From Alphaproteobacteria bacterium SO-S41 (GTDB taxonomy: Bacteria > Pseudomonadota > Alphaproteobacteria > Micropepsales > Micropepsaceae): a DNA stretch of 64,000 nt. The first letter of the stretch is position 1. Each line of letters starts with the position of its first letter. The DNA lies in assembly GCA_019670725.1 (NCBI GenBank), contig AP024629.1, positions 1,488,001 through 1,552,000 on the forward strand, in the 5' to 3' direction. The position numbers and the translations under genes were made by a program. Shown here in pieces: positions 43,581 to 52,996 of this stretch. Under the pieces are notes generated by a model. The model was not told the origin of the DNA. It saw only the letters and a program-made list of their open reading frames with translations, and did not search any database.

Positions 43581-44794
43581 GCGGCGTTCTATCGCTCTCG
43601 ACATATCCCATCAAGAAACCGCGCCATGGCGGGCAGCGGCGTATCACCGCCTTCGCTGAATTCTATCGTTCCATCGGCCTGGATTTCCATTACGCGTGCA
43701 TTTTCGAGCCGGCGAACTACAGCAACGAAGACGTAGGTGCCGACGATCTGCCCCTGGGCGGGCAAGATCGCGAATTCGGTGATTTGCCATTTGTCGGCGA
43801 TCTGTTGTCCGGTCGGTTCGCCGGAGAATCCGATGTCGCGCTGGAGCATTTCGCAAGCCTCATTGCGCGCTTGAAGCCCGAGATAGTTCAACTCGATCAT
43901 CCGTTCTTGTGGCCCTTGGTCGCGCGCTTGCGATCGGAGGGCCGCTACACGGGGAAGGTGATTTATTCGTCCCATAATTACGAAGCGCCGCTCAAAGAAA
44001 GCATTCTGCATTCCGTAGGCGTTTCACAGGCCAAAGTGCGGCTGGTCCGCGAGGCGATCGTTGAGCTTGAGCGCGCCTGCGTACTTGGATCCGACCTGAT
44101 CGTGACTGTTTCCGAATCCGACGCTCTGCAATATCGCGCGATGGCACCGGCAGGCGCGGCGATTAGGGTTATGCCGAACGGAGTCGATCGGATGCGGGCG
44201 CCTTCCGCCAAGGCTGTTTCCGAGGTTCGCTCCATCTTCGGCGACAAGCGGTTCTGTCTCTTCGTGGGAAGCGCCTATCCGCCTAATATCGAAGGGTTCG
44301 CCGAACTGGTCGCAAAAGGTGGCTTGTTTTTCACGCCGCCAGAAAAGTCTTTTGCAGTTTGCGGCGGCGTCAGTCGGGGAATTTTCAATTCGCGCGAGTA
44401 TGGCCGCTTTGTCGTGCCCAACAGCGATCGTGTTCACTTCTTCCCCGACATCGACGACGAGGGACTCAATGCACTGAAGGCATTGGCCCACGTCATCCTG
44501 TTGCCGATCGAATTTGGAGGTGGCAGCAATCTCAAGACCGCAGAAGCTCTGGTTTCGGGGAAGCATATCGTCGCCACGCCAACCGCGCTCCGTGGCTTTG
44601 AAGGCTTCGCGAACGCCGTCGGCATCGACTATGCGGGTGACGCGCGCGGGTTCCGCGCTGGCATCATGCGCGCGCTGAACGCCCCGGCATTGGTGCTGTC
44701 TGCGGCTGAACTTGCGGCGCGCGACGTGCTCTATTGGGATAAAGCCTTTATTAACTCCGCCATTGCGGCAGATGTGGCAAAATTGCTGGCCTGA
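43577..44794 (+). CDS. GT4-like glycosyltransferase
   Basis: This 405-residue enzyme overlaps its upstream neighbour by 4 bp. The N-terminal PRHGGQRRI segment, the SSHNYEAPL strand end, and the C-terminal LLPIEFGGGSNLKTAEALVSGKHIVATPTALRG donor-site region place it in the GT4/Glyco_trans_1_4 group, similar to transferases of exopolysaccharide clusters. It is the last gene of the gmd-rmd-GT-GT operon, so a transfer of rhamnose or another GDP-derived 6-deoxyhexose is a fair inference. Confidence 0.83.
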   Translation: MSGVLSLSTYPIKKPRHGGQRRITAFAEFYRSIGLDFHYACIFEPANYSNEDVGADDLPLGGQDREFGDLPFVGDLLSGRFAGESDVALEHFASLIARLKPEIVQLDHPFLWPLVARLRSEGRYTGKVIYSSHNYEAPLKESILHSVGVSQAKVRLVREAIVELERACVLGSDLIVTVSESDALQYRAMAPAGAAIRVMPNGVDRMRAPSAKAVSEVRSIFGDKRFCLFVGSAYPPNIEGFAELVAKGGLFFTPPEKSFAVCGGVSRGIFNSREYGRFVVPNSDRVHFFPDIDDEGLNALKALAHVILLPIEFGGGSNLKTAEALVSGKHIVATPTALRGFEGFANAVGIDYAGDARGFRAGIMRALNAPALVLSAAELAARDVLYWDKAFINSAIAADVAKLLA

Positions 44795-44830
44795 CTGCCG
44801 GCGCCAGGTGGCCCTTTTACTCGCCGCTGG

Positions 44831-44838
44831 TTAACCAT
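44831..44838 (+). promoter_or_regulatory. CtrA-like half-site TTAACCAT before T1SS operon
   Basis: GGTTAACCATAG occurs 129 bp upstream of the type I secretion ATPase start. TTAACCAT is the strong half of the Caulobacter CtrA box. The same 9-mer GTTAACCAT recurs in reverse orientation upstream of the RTX gene. Confidence 0.45.
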
Positions 44839-44966
44839 AGTCTTCAATCCGCTTTAGATTTCGCGCTATCCCTCATCCAGGGCGGGTCGTTAAGGGCGGA
44901 TACATTCGCGAGAGCTATGATCAGGACGTTCCCATTCTTGTGAGACCGCGGTCAGTCGAGGTGTAG

Positions 44967-46679
44967 TTGGAGAATCGGTCAGGTCCTTCGCGTCAGATTT
45001 TCACTGACCTGCTCCGCGCCTTCCGCGGCGCATTGGCCACGGCTGCTTTTCTTTCCGTCGCACTTAACATCCTGACGCTGTCCGGCGCGATCTTTATGCT
45101 GCAGATTTACGATCGGATTATTCCGAGCGGCAGCGTCCAGTCGCTGTTCGTCCTGCTTGCGCTCGTGCTCATGCTGTATGTTTTCATGGCATGGTTCGAC
45201 GTATTGCGCGGGCGGCTGTTTTCCCGGTTGGCGCAGGCGGCGGATGCGCGGTTCTTCCCGGCGGTTTTCGACACTCTGTTCAGCAACAGGCCGCGCGGCG
45301 AGCGCGCACAGTCGATCCGCGATGTGGATGCGGTTCGTAACCTCGTTTCGTCGACAGCGCCGGCAACGCTGTTTGACCTGCCGTGGGCGCTGATTTTCCT
45401 CGTGCTCCTTTTCATGCTGCATGTTTCCTACGGCATCGAGACGCTGATTGGACTTGCCGCGATCATCTCACTGACTCTGATCGCCGACCGGCGCACCAGA
45501 GGTCCCGTCGCACAGGCGACTCGTGCATTAGGCGATCGGCAACGTATCGCGAGCGAGATCACCGCGCAGACGGATACGATTGTCGCGCTTGGGATGAAAC
45601 CGGGCCTGCTGGCGTCTTTGACGGCATCGCACGGACGCGCCGTGGACGCAGCCATCGCAGGGCAGGACCCGTCGGACACAATCAGTGCTATTTCAAAGGC
45701 GGTGCGGCTGTTCTTCCAGTCGGCCATCCTGGCGACCGGCGCATGGTTGGTGATCAACGGGGCGGCGACGGCAGGTGTGATCGTCGCGGCCTCGATCATC
45801 TCAGCACGCGCACTGGCGCCGATCGAGCAGTCGATCGCGCATTGGCGAAATTTCACCGCTGCCCGTCAGGCGTGGACGCGCCTCGTACCTCTCCTGACCC
45901 AGAAGACTGCCGCGCGGCACGCTCTTCCAGCTCCTTCGAAAAAGCTGGAGGTGCAGGGTCTCATACTGATACCGCCCGGTGGAACGCAGCCCGTCATTCG
46001 CGGCGTAGGATTTGCGCTGAGGGCCGGCGAAGCGCTGGGCGTTATCGGCCCCAGCGGCTCAGGTAAGACGTCGCTCGCGCGCGCGCTGGTCGGATGCTGG
46101 CCAGCGGCCCAGGGCGAAATCCGGCTAGATGGCGCGACACTCGATCAATGGGGCGACGACGCGATCGGCCCCTGGATGGGCTACCTGCCCCATGGCGGCG
46201 ATCTGTTGAGCGGCACGATAGCCGAGAACATCAGCCGCTTCTCTGTCCATCGGGACGATGCCCAAGTCTTCGTCGCGGCGCAGAAGGCAGGCGTGGTTGA
46301 TACGATTTTGCGCCTACCGCAAGGCTTTGACACGGTGCTTGGCGAAGGGGGGATCGCCCTATCGGCCGGCCAAGCCCAACGCGTCGCGCTGGCCCGCGCC
46401 GTTTACGGCGACCCTTTTCTGGTCGTGCTCGATGAACCAAACGCCAACTTCGACGCCGAAAGTGATATTGCTCTAGCCGAAACGATCCGAAGCCTGAAGG
46501 CCCGCAAGGCGATCGTCATCATCATGGCGCACCGCCCGTCCGCGATCACCGAAGTCGATCATCTGCTTTATCTGCAAGACGGCAAACAGATTGCATTTGG
46601 GCCGAAGGACGAGGTGTTGCGGCGCTATACTGCGCCATCACCATCGCTGCGCAGTGTGTCGACTGGAGAAGCACGATGA
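44967..46679 (+). CDS. Type I secretion ABC transporter/permease (PrtD-like)
   Basis: The probable start is a TTG at 44967 with GAGG 6 nt upstream; no ATG precedes the first membrane segment. The 570-residue product has six hydrophobic segments in the first 300 residues, then an ABC ATPase with Walker A GPSGSGKT (361-368), signature LSAGQAQR (near 467) and Walker B FLVVLDEPNANFD. The PrtD/AprD/RsaD type lacks the N-terminal peptidase domain, as here, and exports proteases and S-layer proteins with uncleaved C-terminal signals. Its adaptor follows with a 4-bp overlap; the outer-membrane partner is not in the window. Confidence 0.92.
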   Translation: MENRSGPSRQIFTDLLRAFRGALATAAFLSVALNILTLSGAIFMLQIYDRIIPSGSVQSLFVLLALVLMLYVFMAWFDVLRGRLFSRLAQAADARFFPAVFDTLFSNRPRGERAQSIRDVDAVRNLVSSTAPATLFDLPWALIFLVLLFMLHVSYGIETLIGLAAIISLTLIADRRTRGPVAQATRALGDRQRIASEITAQTDTIVALGMKPGLLASLTASHGRAVDAAIAGQDPSDTISAISKAVRLFFQSAILATGAWLVINGAATAGVIVAASIISARALAPIEQSIAHWRNFTAARQAWTRLVPLLTQKTAARHALPAPSKKLEVQGLILIPPGGTQPVIRGVGFALRAGEALGVIGPSGSGKTSLARALVGCWPAAQGEIRLDGATLDQWGDDAIGPWMGYLPHGGDLLSGTIAENISRFSVHRDDAQVFVAAQKAGVVDTILRLPQGFDTVLGEGGIALSAGQAQRVALARAVYGDPFLVVLDEPNANFDAESDIALAETIRSLKARKAIVIIMAHRPSAITEVDHLLYLQDGKQIAFGPKDEVLRRYTAPSPSLRSVSTGEAR

Positions 46680-48001
46680 GCGACGTCGCCGCCACGCCGA
46701 TGCCGGCCGTGCGGGCCTCCGCCAATATTCCAAGCGATCTCGACAGGCTTGTGCGCAGTGCGCGTTGGGCTCTTGGCGGGTTTGTGTTGGCGGTGGTCGG
46801 CGTCTCGACGATGCTGCCAATCTCCGGTGCGGTTATCTCCTCGGGCATCGTCGTGGCGCGCGAAGAGGCTCGTCCGATCCAGAACGTGGACGGGGGCGAC
46901 GTTCGCGAAGTTCTCGTTCGCGAGGGCGACATCGTCAAAGCAGGTCAGGTTCTGATGAAGCTTGATGCCGCCGTGGCTGCGGCCGATTTCGGCATCGTCG
47001 ATGCACAGAAGTTCGCCGCAGCATTGCGCGTCAATCGCCTGGAGGCAGAGCGCGATGGGCTGCCGTTTCCAAACGCGCGGACGCCGGAAGCGGCGACTGA
47101 GGAGCGGCGAGCGGCGCTTGCAGACGAAGCGGCGTTGGTCACCGCACAGCTGGAGCGCCGTACGGCGGAGATCGCCCGGTTGGATGAGCAACGCGCTCAA
47201 ACCGAGAGCGCGCTGCTGGGGCTCAAGAACCAGATGGAGGCGCGCAAGCAGGAAATGGCTCTCCTTGCTGGCGAAATCGGCGAGTTGGAAGGCCTCAACA
47301 AAAAGCGTCTTGTTCCCAAGTCGCGCTTGAATGCACTGAAGCGCGCGGCGAGCCAATTGGCGGGCGATGATGCTCGAGCTCTGGCGGACATCGCAACTTC
47401 AACCAGCCGTCTGGTCGAGATCGATGAACAGAGGCGCCAGATCGAACAATCGACCCACGCCGAGATTCTGAACGATTTGCGCGAGGCCGAATCCCAACTC
47501 TTGTCGCTCAACGAGAAATGGACTGCCGTTTCGCAGCGCCTTGCGGATCGGACCATCCGCGCGCCGATCGACGGCGTCGTCCATGAACTTCAGCCGATCG
47601 GCCCGGGAAGCGTCGCCCAGCCTGGGAAAGTGTTGATGGCCGTCGTCCCGATGGGAGGCGAGTGGCTTGTCGAGGGGCGAGTTGCGCCGCAGCAGATCGA
47701 GCACGTGCATGTCGGTTCTCCGTGTGCGGTGCGGCTCGTGACAGCCGATCCGCAGGCCTCCAGCCGTGTCTCCTGCGAAGTGACCTTCATTGGCGCGGCC
47801 GCAGAAGCCGATCCCCAAACGGGGGCCGGGTTTATCAAGTTTCGCGCCAAGGTCACTCAGGGCTGGGCGATGGCATCCGACGCGCGCTTGCTGACTGGCA
47901 TGCCCGCTGAGATCTTTGTCGAGACAGGCTCCCACTCATTGCTGAGCTATCTCATCGAGCCGTTGACTCGTCAGATCGAGCGCTCGTTAAGAGAAAGCTA
48001 G
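46676..48001 (+). CDS. HlyD-family type I secretion adaptor (PrtE-like)
   Basis: The 441-residue protein has a short cytoplasmic N-terminus, one transmembrane helix (about 32-52), a lipoyl-like half (IQNVDGGDVREVLVREGDIVKAGQVLMKLD), a long coiled coil (about 130-290) and a closing beta-barrel segment (TIRAPIDGVVHELQPIGPGSVAQPG...). This is the standard layout of the periplasmic membrane-fusion protein linking a type I ATPase to a TolC-like channel. The start overlaps the ATPase stop (ATGA), so the two are co-translated. Confidence 0.92.
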   Translation: MSDVAATPMPAVRASANIPSDLDRLVRSARWALGGFVLAVVGVSTMLPISGAVISSGIVVAREEARPIQNVDGGDVREVLVREGDIVKAGQVLMKLDAAVAAADFGIVDAQKFAAALRVNRLEAERDGLPFPNARTPEAATEERRAALADEAALVTAQLERRTAEIARLDEQRAQTESALLGLKNQMEARKQEMALLAGEIGELEGLNKKRLVPKSRLNALKRAASQLAGDDARALADIATSTSRLVEIDEQRRQIEQSTHAEILNDLREAESQLLSLNEKWTAVSQRLADRTIRAPIDGVVHELQPIGPGSVAQPGKVLMAVVPMGGEWLVEGRVAPQQIEHVHVGSPCAVRLVTADPQASSRVSCEVTFIGAAAEADPQTGAGFIKFRAKVTQGWAMASDARLLTGMPAEIFVETGSHSLLSYLIEPLTRQIERSLRES

Positions 48002-48085
48002 AATTGGAACCAGCACGATAGGTGTTGGTTATCAGTTCGCACCACACATTGTGGACAGGCTGACCGTACTTTGCGTGCGGGGTCG

Positions 48086-48093
48086 ATGGTTAA
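48086..48093 (-). promoter_or_regulatory. CtrA-like half-site before the RTX protein gene
   Basis: ATGGTTAA is the reverse complement of TTAACCAT and lies 53 bp upstream of the RTX gene start. Together with the site at 44831 it suggests shared control of transporter and cargo. Confidence 0.45.
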
Positions 48094-48145
48094 CGCTATC
48101 GCAATGCGGACCGCTCTTATCTGGGGTCTGTGAAAAGGGTGCTCC

Positions 48146-51100
48146 ATGTCGCTATCCGTGAACTTTCAAGACCGCATGCTGGGCTTGTCGAACGACGACA
48201 TTGGCCAGCCCGTTTTGACAAACAGTGCGCCAGGAGAGGAGATCGTCACCAGGCCGGTGCCGCAGATGCCCGTGGCGCTTGGGACGGTGATGCCGCTGGC
48301 GACGATTTCCGGTGGCAATGCCGACGACAACGTCGTCGGCACGAACGGGAATGACGAGCTTTATGGATTGGGCGGCAACGACAAGCTCGAGGGGAAGGGC
48401 GGTGCGGACCTTCTCGACGGCGGCAGCGGCGAAGATACGGCAACGTACGAGAATTCGGCTAACGGGCTCGAAGTCTATCTGCTCGCTGGCGGTCCCTCCA
48501 CGGGTGAAGCAGCGGGCGATCGCTTCGTATCGATCGAGAACCTGATCGGTAGCGCCTTCAACGACAGCCTCTATGGCGACAATTTCGACAACAAACTCTA
48601 CGGCGGCGACGGCAATGACACGCTCTACGGCTATGGCGGCGTGAACTGGCTCTACGGCGGCAATGGCGTAGACAATGTCATTGGCGGCCCCGGCACGGAT
48701 CACATGTTCGGAGAGGCCGGGATAGATACGCTGAGCTATCAGCTCTCGACCGCCGGGGTGACGATTTCCCTGCTCGATCCGTCGATCAACAAAGGCGATG
48801 CGGCAGGCGATACCTATAGCGGGTTTGAGGACGTCACCGGATCGACCTTCAACGACGTCATCTATGGCGACGGCGGGACCGTCAATAATCTCTGGGGACT
48901 TGCCGGCGACGACAAGATTTATGGTGGCGGCGGCTATGACGTCATGATCGGCGATAAGGGTGCTGATTATCTCGACGGAGGCGCAGGCAACGATCTCGCG
49001 GACTATGAAACGGCTGAAGCGGGACTGACCGCGTCTCTGGCGACGCCCTCGATCAATACCGGCGATGCGGCAGGCGATGTCTATGTGAGCATCGAGGATC
49101 TCGCCGGTTCGTTTTATGACGACGTGCTGTATGGCGATGCTCAGAACAACAGCATCCTAGGCCTCGGCGGCAATGACCGCATTTATGGCGGAGCCGGCGA
49201 CGACGGGCTAGGCGGCAGCGAAGGGGCCGATTTTCTCGACGGCGGTGACGGGATCGATACTGCTGGCTATTCGTCGGCGGGCGGCCCGTACGGCTTTTAC
49301 GGCATCGCCGCGCCGCAGGGTGTAGGCGTGACTGCGTCGTTGCTGGACCCGTCGATCAATACCGGAGAGGCCGCAGGCGATACCTATGCCAACATCGAAA
49401 ACCTGCTGGGCTCCGAATTTGCCGACAAGCTTCACGGCGACAATTCGTCGAATACGATCCTGGGCGGCGGCGGCAACGACCAGCTGTTCGGCGAGGGAGG
49501 CGACGATGTCCTCGACGGCGGCCTCGGCGGCGATGCGCTGAACGGCGGCGCCGGGTTTGACAATGCCAGCTATGCGGGCGCGACCGCAGGGGTGGGAGTG
49601 TCTTTGGGCGGCACCTTTGCGAACGCCGGCGATGCCGCGGGCGACACATATGCTTCGGTCGAGGGCATTCTCGGTAGCGCCTTCGCGGACACGCTTGGCG
49701 GTGACGGCAATGCCAACAGGTTGCTGGGCAATGCGGGCGACGACCGCCTTCTGGGCGAAGGCGGCGATGACTTCCTCTACGGAGGCGCGGGTGCCGACAG
49801 CATGGACGGCGGGGCCGGCTTCGATACGGTCAACTATGCCAGCGCGGCTGGTGCGGTCACGGTATCCCTGCAAAACCCCTCGTTGAATACCGGGGAGGCT
49901 CTGGGCGATACTTACGGAAATATCGAGGCCATCGAAGGCAGCTCTTTCGGTGACTCCATCACCGGCTATGCCAACTTTGCGAACAATCTGTACGGCGGTG
50001 CCGGAGATGATCGCCTGTTCGGCGGCGGAGCCGACGACGTCTTGGTCGGCGGCTCGGGCGCGGATGCCTTCGATGGCGGCGGCGGTATCGACTTCGTCAA
50101 CTATGTGACGTCGTCTTCTGGCGTTACGGCCGACATGATGCCCGGCAATGCGACCGCGGGTGACGCGGCGGGGGATACGTTTATCTCCATCGAGAATTTC
50201 GCAGGGTCCAATTTCAACGACACGCTGTCCGGCGACAATGCCAGCAACACGATCCTTGGGCTCGCCGGGAACGACACGCTGCAGGGCCGCGGTGGTGATG
50301 ATGGACTGAATGGCGGCGCGGGCGCGGACTTCCTGTCCGGTGGCTCCGGCCTCGACACGGCAATCTATGCGGACGCGTCTGCAGGCGTCGTGGCGTTCCT
50401 TCTCAGCCCTCAATCCAATACGGGCGACGCGGCGGGCGACACCTATGACAGCATCGAAAACATCATCGGCACGCAATTTGGCGATCTGCTCGGCGGCAAC
50501 GACGTCCAGAACACGATCCAGGGCGGTCTCGGAAATGACTACCTGTATGGCGCCGGCGGTGACGACCTCCTGGATGGCGGCGTCGGCGCGGACGTTCTTG
50601 AGGGCCAAGCCGGCTATGACTATGCGGTCTACGCAAGCGCAGCGGCCGGTGTCACCGTGTTCCTTGGCGGCGCCGTGTTCAATACCGGCGAAGCGGCCGG
50701 TGATACTTACAATTCCATAGAAGGCGTTTTTGGGTCCAACCAGGCGGACCTCATCGCCGGCGATGAGGGCGACAACACGATATTCGGCGTCGGCGGGAAC
50801 GACCTGCTGTTCGGCGGCGGCGGTCAGGACTATCTGCTGGGCGGAGACGGCGACGACCAGCTTCAGGGTGGCCGGGGTGCCGATCTGATGGACGGCGGCA
50901 ACGGCGTCGATCTGGTGTCGTATAGCGAGGCCGCCGCCGGCGTCGTCGCCTTCATGCTCGCCCCGCAGGGTAATGCGGGCGAAGCGCTGAACGACAACTA
51001 CGCCAATATCGAAGGATTGGTGGGCTCGCAGTTCGGCGACATTCTCGGCGGCACCGAGGGCGCCAATCTCATTACCGGCGGTGGCGGCAACGACTACATC

Positions 51101-51976
51101 TTCGCCGCGGGCGGTGACGATATCCTGGAAGGCGGCGCCGGCGCCGATCAGATGGAAGGCCAGGCCGGGTTCGATTTCATCTCCTATCGCACGGCGACAT
51201 CGGGCGTGGCCGTCTTCATCGGCGGCGCACAACTCAATAGCGGCGATGCGCAGGGCGATACCTATACGGGCATCGAAGGCGTGCTCGGGAGCTATTTCGG
51301 TGACATCCTGGGCGGCGACTCGGCAGGAAATGTGCTGCAGGGCTTCGCCGGCGACGACTGGATTTTCGGAAGCGACGGCGACGACTATGTGGTCGGCGAC
51401 GAAGGAAACGACATCCTGCAGGGTGGAGTGGGCGCCGACTCCGTCGACGGCGGCGCGGGCATCGATACGGCGTCCTATCGCGATGCCGCAACCGGCGTTA
51501 CGGCCGATTTGAGTACGCCATCGCTCAACACGGGCGAGGCGGCAGGCGATCGCTACAATCTCATCGAAAATCTCGAAGGGTCGAAGTTTGCCGACAAGCT
51601 AAGCGGCGATGCAGGCGCCAATACAATCTGGGGCCTTGGCGGGACCGACACGCTGAAAGGCGGCGGCGGTGCGGATAGCTTCGCCTTCACCGCCGTGTCA
51701 GACGGCGGCGATACTGTGCTTGATTTTGCCGCAGGCCAGGATCGCTTCACCTTCAGCTCAGGGGCGTTCGGGCTCCCGACGGGTGCTCTCGACCCGGCGC
51801 ACTTCTTTGCCGGCGCCGGAGCGGTTGCCATTGGCGCCGGTGCGGCCTTCCTGTTCGATACGGCAACCCACCAACTCTTCTACGATGCCGACGGCGCTGG
51901 CGGACAGGCAGCGGCGCTTATGGCGACGCTTACCAATGGTGCGAATGTTGGTCCCGGCGATATCTGGATCGTCTAA
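48146..51976 (+). CDS. Large RTX repeat protein, type I secreted, S-layer- or adhesin-like
   Basis: This 1276-residue protein has no Sec signal. After about 55 N-terminal residues it consists of twelve modules of about 95 residues, each with calcium-binding GGxGxDxLxGG-type RTX nonapeptides and a conserved block like GVTASL..., NTGDAAGDTY and SIENL.GS.F.D.L.GD. The end (ADSFAFTAVSDGGDTVLDFAAGQDRF ... GPGDIWIV) is a serralysin-type C-terminal region with a DIWIV secretion signal. There is no enzymatic domain, so a structural role as a calcium-dependent surface layer, matrix protein or adhesin is likely. The transporter genes lie directly upstream. Confidence 0.9.
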   Translation: MSLSVNFQDRMLGLSNDDIGQPVLTNSAPGEEIVTRPVPQMPVALGTVMPLATISGGNADDNVVGTNGNDELYGLGGNDKLEGKGGADLLDGGSGEDTATYENSANGLEVYLLAGGPSTGEAAGDRFVSIENLIGSAFNDSLYGDNFDNKLYGGDGNDTLYGYGGVNWLYGGNGVDNVIGGPGTDHMFGEAGIDTLSYQLSTAGVTISLLDPSINKGDAAGDTYSGFEDVTGSTFNDVIYGDGGTVNNLWGLAGDDKIYGGGGYDVMIGDKGADYLDGGAGNDLADYETAEAGLTASLATPSINTGDAAGDVYVSIEDLAGSFYDDVLYGDAQNNSILGLGGNDRIYGGAGDDGLGGSEGADFLDGGDGIDTAGYSSAGGPYGFYGIAAPQGVGVTASLLDPSINTGEAAGDTYANIENLLGSEFADKLHGDNSSNTILGGGGNDQLFGEGGDDVLDGGLGGDALNGGAGFDNASYAGATAGVGVSLGGTFANAGDAAGDTYASVEGILGSAFADTLGGDGNANRLLGNAGDDRLLGEGGDDFLYGGAGADSMDGGAGFDTVNYASAAGAVTVSLQNPSLNTGEALGDTYGNIEAIEGSSFGDSITGYANFANNLYGGAGDDRLFGGGADDVLVGGSGADAFDGGGGIDFVNYVTSSSGVTADMMPGNATAGDAAGDTFISIENFAGSNFNDTLSGDNASNTILGLAGNDTLQGRGGDDGLNGGAGADFLSGGSGLDTAIYADASAGVVAFLLSPQSNTGDAAGDTYDSIENIIGTQFGDLLGGNDVQNTIQGGLGNDYLYGAGGDDLLDGGVGADVLEGQAGYDYAVYASAAAGVTVFLGGAVFNTGEAAGDTYNSIEGVFGSNQADLIAGDEGDNTIFGVGGNDLLFGGGGQDYLLGGDGDDQLQGGRGADLMDGGNGVDLVSYSEAAAGVVAFMLAPQGNAGEALNDNYANIEGLVGSQFGDILGGTEGANLITGGGGNDYIFAAGGDDILEGGAGADQMEGQAGFDFISYRTATSGVAVFIGGAQLNSGDAQGDTYTGIEGVLGSYFGDILGGDSAGNVLQGFAGDDWIFGSDGDDYVVGDEGNDILQGGVGADSVDGGAGIDTASYRDAATGVTADLSTPSLNTGEAAGDRYNLIENLEGSKFADKLSGDAGANTIWGLGGTDTLKGGGGADSFAFTAVSDGGDTVLDFAAGQDRFTFSSGAFGLPTGALDPAHFFAGAGAVAIGAGAAFLFDTATHQLFYDADGAGGQAAALMATLTNGANVGPGDIWIV
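48311..51663 (+). repeat. Twelve tandem RTX modules
   Basis: About 290-bp units, clearly homologous but not identical, encode the repeated block described for the gene. The divergence between modules at DNA level argues for old duplication with selection on the protein motif. The fourth module has an insert (GGPYGFYGIAAPQG) before its conserved block. Confidence 0.85.
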
Positions 51977-51981
51977 ATCAT

Positions 51982-52019
51982 GCTGCCCTGTCGGGCGAGA
52001 TCGGCCCCGACAGGGCAGC
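51982..52019 (+). terminator. Hairpin terminator after RTX gene
   Basis: A perfect 14-bp stem, GCTGCCCTGTCGGG with CCCGACAGGGCAGC and a 10-nt loop, begins 6 bp after the RTX stop codon. No strong U-run follows, so termination may need other factors or the hairpin may protect the mRNA 3' end. Confidence 0.75.
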
Positions 52020-52125
52020 TAAACAATCACCTTGATCGACTAGGGCCATCGCATCTACTACGCTAGATGCCGGGGTGAAGGCCCAGCCGAGCGCTCCTGC
52101 GCTTTCGCGGCGGTGTGGGGTTGCA

Positions 52126-52893
52126 ATGGATATTGCCAAAAAGTCGGTCCGCTTTCGCAACGAATTCGAGGTGTTCGGCTCTGCTGAAGATCGGTACTTC
52201 AATCAGCTGCCGGCGCACGACCTCTCCGCTCTGTTCACCTTCCTCGATCGTCATCACGATACTTTCCGAGCCAAATGGGCGCTGGATATCGGTGCCAATA
52301 TCGGCCTCGCCAGTCTCTGCATTCATGACCTTTATCCCGAGAGCTACATCTATAGCTTCGAGCCCAGCCGCCTGACATTCAGCCTGCTTGACAAGAATGT
52401 CAGTCACAACGGTCTCAAGTCGCAGATCTTTCCACAACCGATGGCGGCTGGATCAGCGGAAGGGCAGATTTCCTTCCTGGACGATCAAAACTATCTCGCC
52501 GGCAGCGGCGCGGGCACCGGAGAGGGATCCTACGAAGTTCGCGTCACAACGGTGGACGAGTTCGTCAAATACCATGCAATGCCCGCTCTAGACTTCATCA
52601 AAATCGACGTCGAAGGCTACGAACTCTCAGTGCTCGATGGCGCCCGGGATACCCTGAAACGTTTTCGTCCAGCAGTCTTCATCGAGTGCAACCCTTCATT
52701 GCTGGATAAGACCCAGACGCCCCTTGAGGGGTTTCTCGAGTACTTGACCGAAGCGCTTGGAGAATTATTCGTCGTAGATCGTCTTTCGGGGTGTTCCGTT
52801 CCGATTGGCCGCGGTGCCGGTGCCGCGGCGGCCATTCGCGGGTTGATGGAAACCCCCTGGGATGTGTTCGATCTCGTGAACCGGCCCAGCTGA
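52126..52893 (+). CDS. FkbM-family methyltransferase (paralogue of 23738-24595)
   Basis: The ATG at 52126 matches the paralogue's start (MDIAKK against MDIEKS) and gives 255 residues. Motifs: ALDIGANIGLASLCIHDLYP for SAM, FIKIDVEGYELSVLDGARDTLKR for the FkbM signature, then FVVDRLSGCSVPIGRGAGAAAAIRGL, shared with the paralogue. Its position just after the large RTX gene and before a GT61 gene suggests that it methylates a glycan attached to, or associated with, the surface protein. Confidence 0.85.
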   Translation: MDIAKKSVRFRNEFEVFGSAEDRYFNQLPAHDLSALFTFLDRHHDTFRAKWALDIGANIGLASLCIHDLYPESYIYSFEPSRLTFSLLDKNVSHNGLKSQIFPQPMAAGSAEGQISFLDDQNYLAGSGAGTGEGSYEVRVTTVDEFVKYHAMPALDFIKIDVEGYELSVLDGARDTLKRFRPAVFIECNPSLLDKTQTPLEGFLEYLTEALGELFVVDRLSGCSVPIGRGAGAAAAIRGLMETPWDVFDLVNRPS

Positions 52894-52996
52894 CCAGTTC
52901 GGTCCCGGGGCTTGGCGCTCAATCCTGCATGAGCCATTTGCCGTGTGATCGTATATCAAACGATGTGCTGAACAGCGCGCTAACGATGGAGCCTTT

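Noticed and set aside
49208-51232. 674-codon open frame on the minus strand across the RTX gene
   Set aside because: It is antisense to the repeat-rich RTX gene and owes its length to GC-rich repeat composition; there is no family motif.
48311-51663. Regular repeats considered as a CRISPR array
   Set aside because: The units are about 290 bp, divergent, in frame and encode RTX motifs, so this is a protein repeat.
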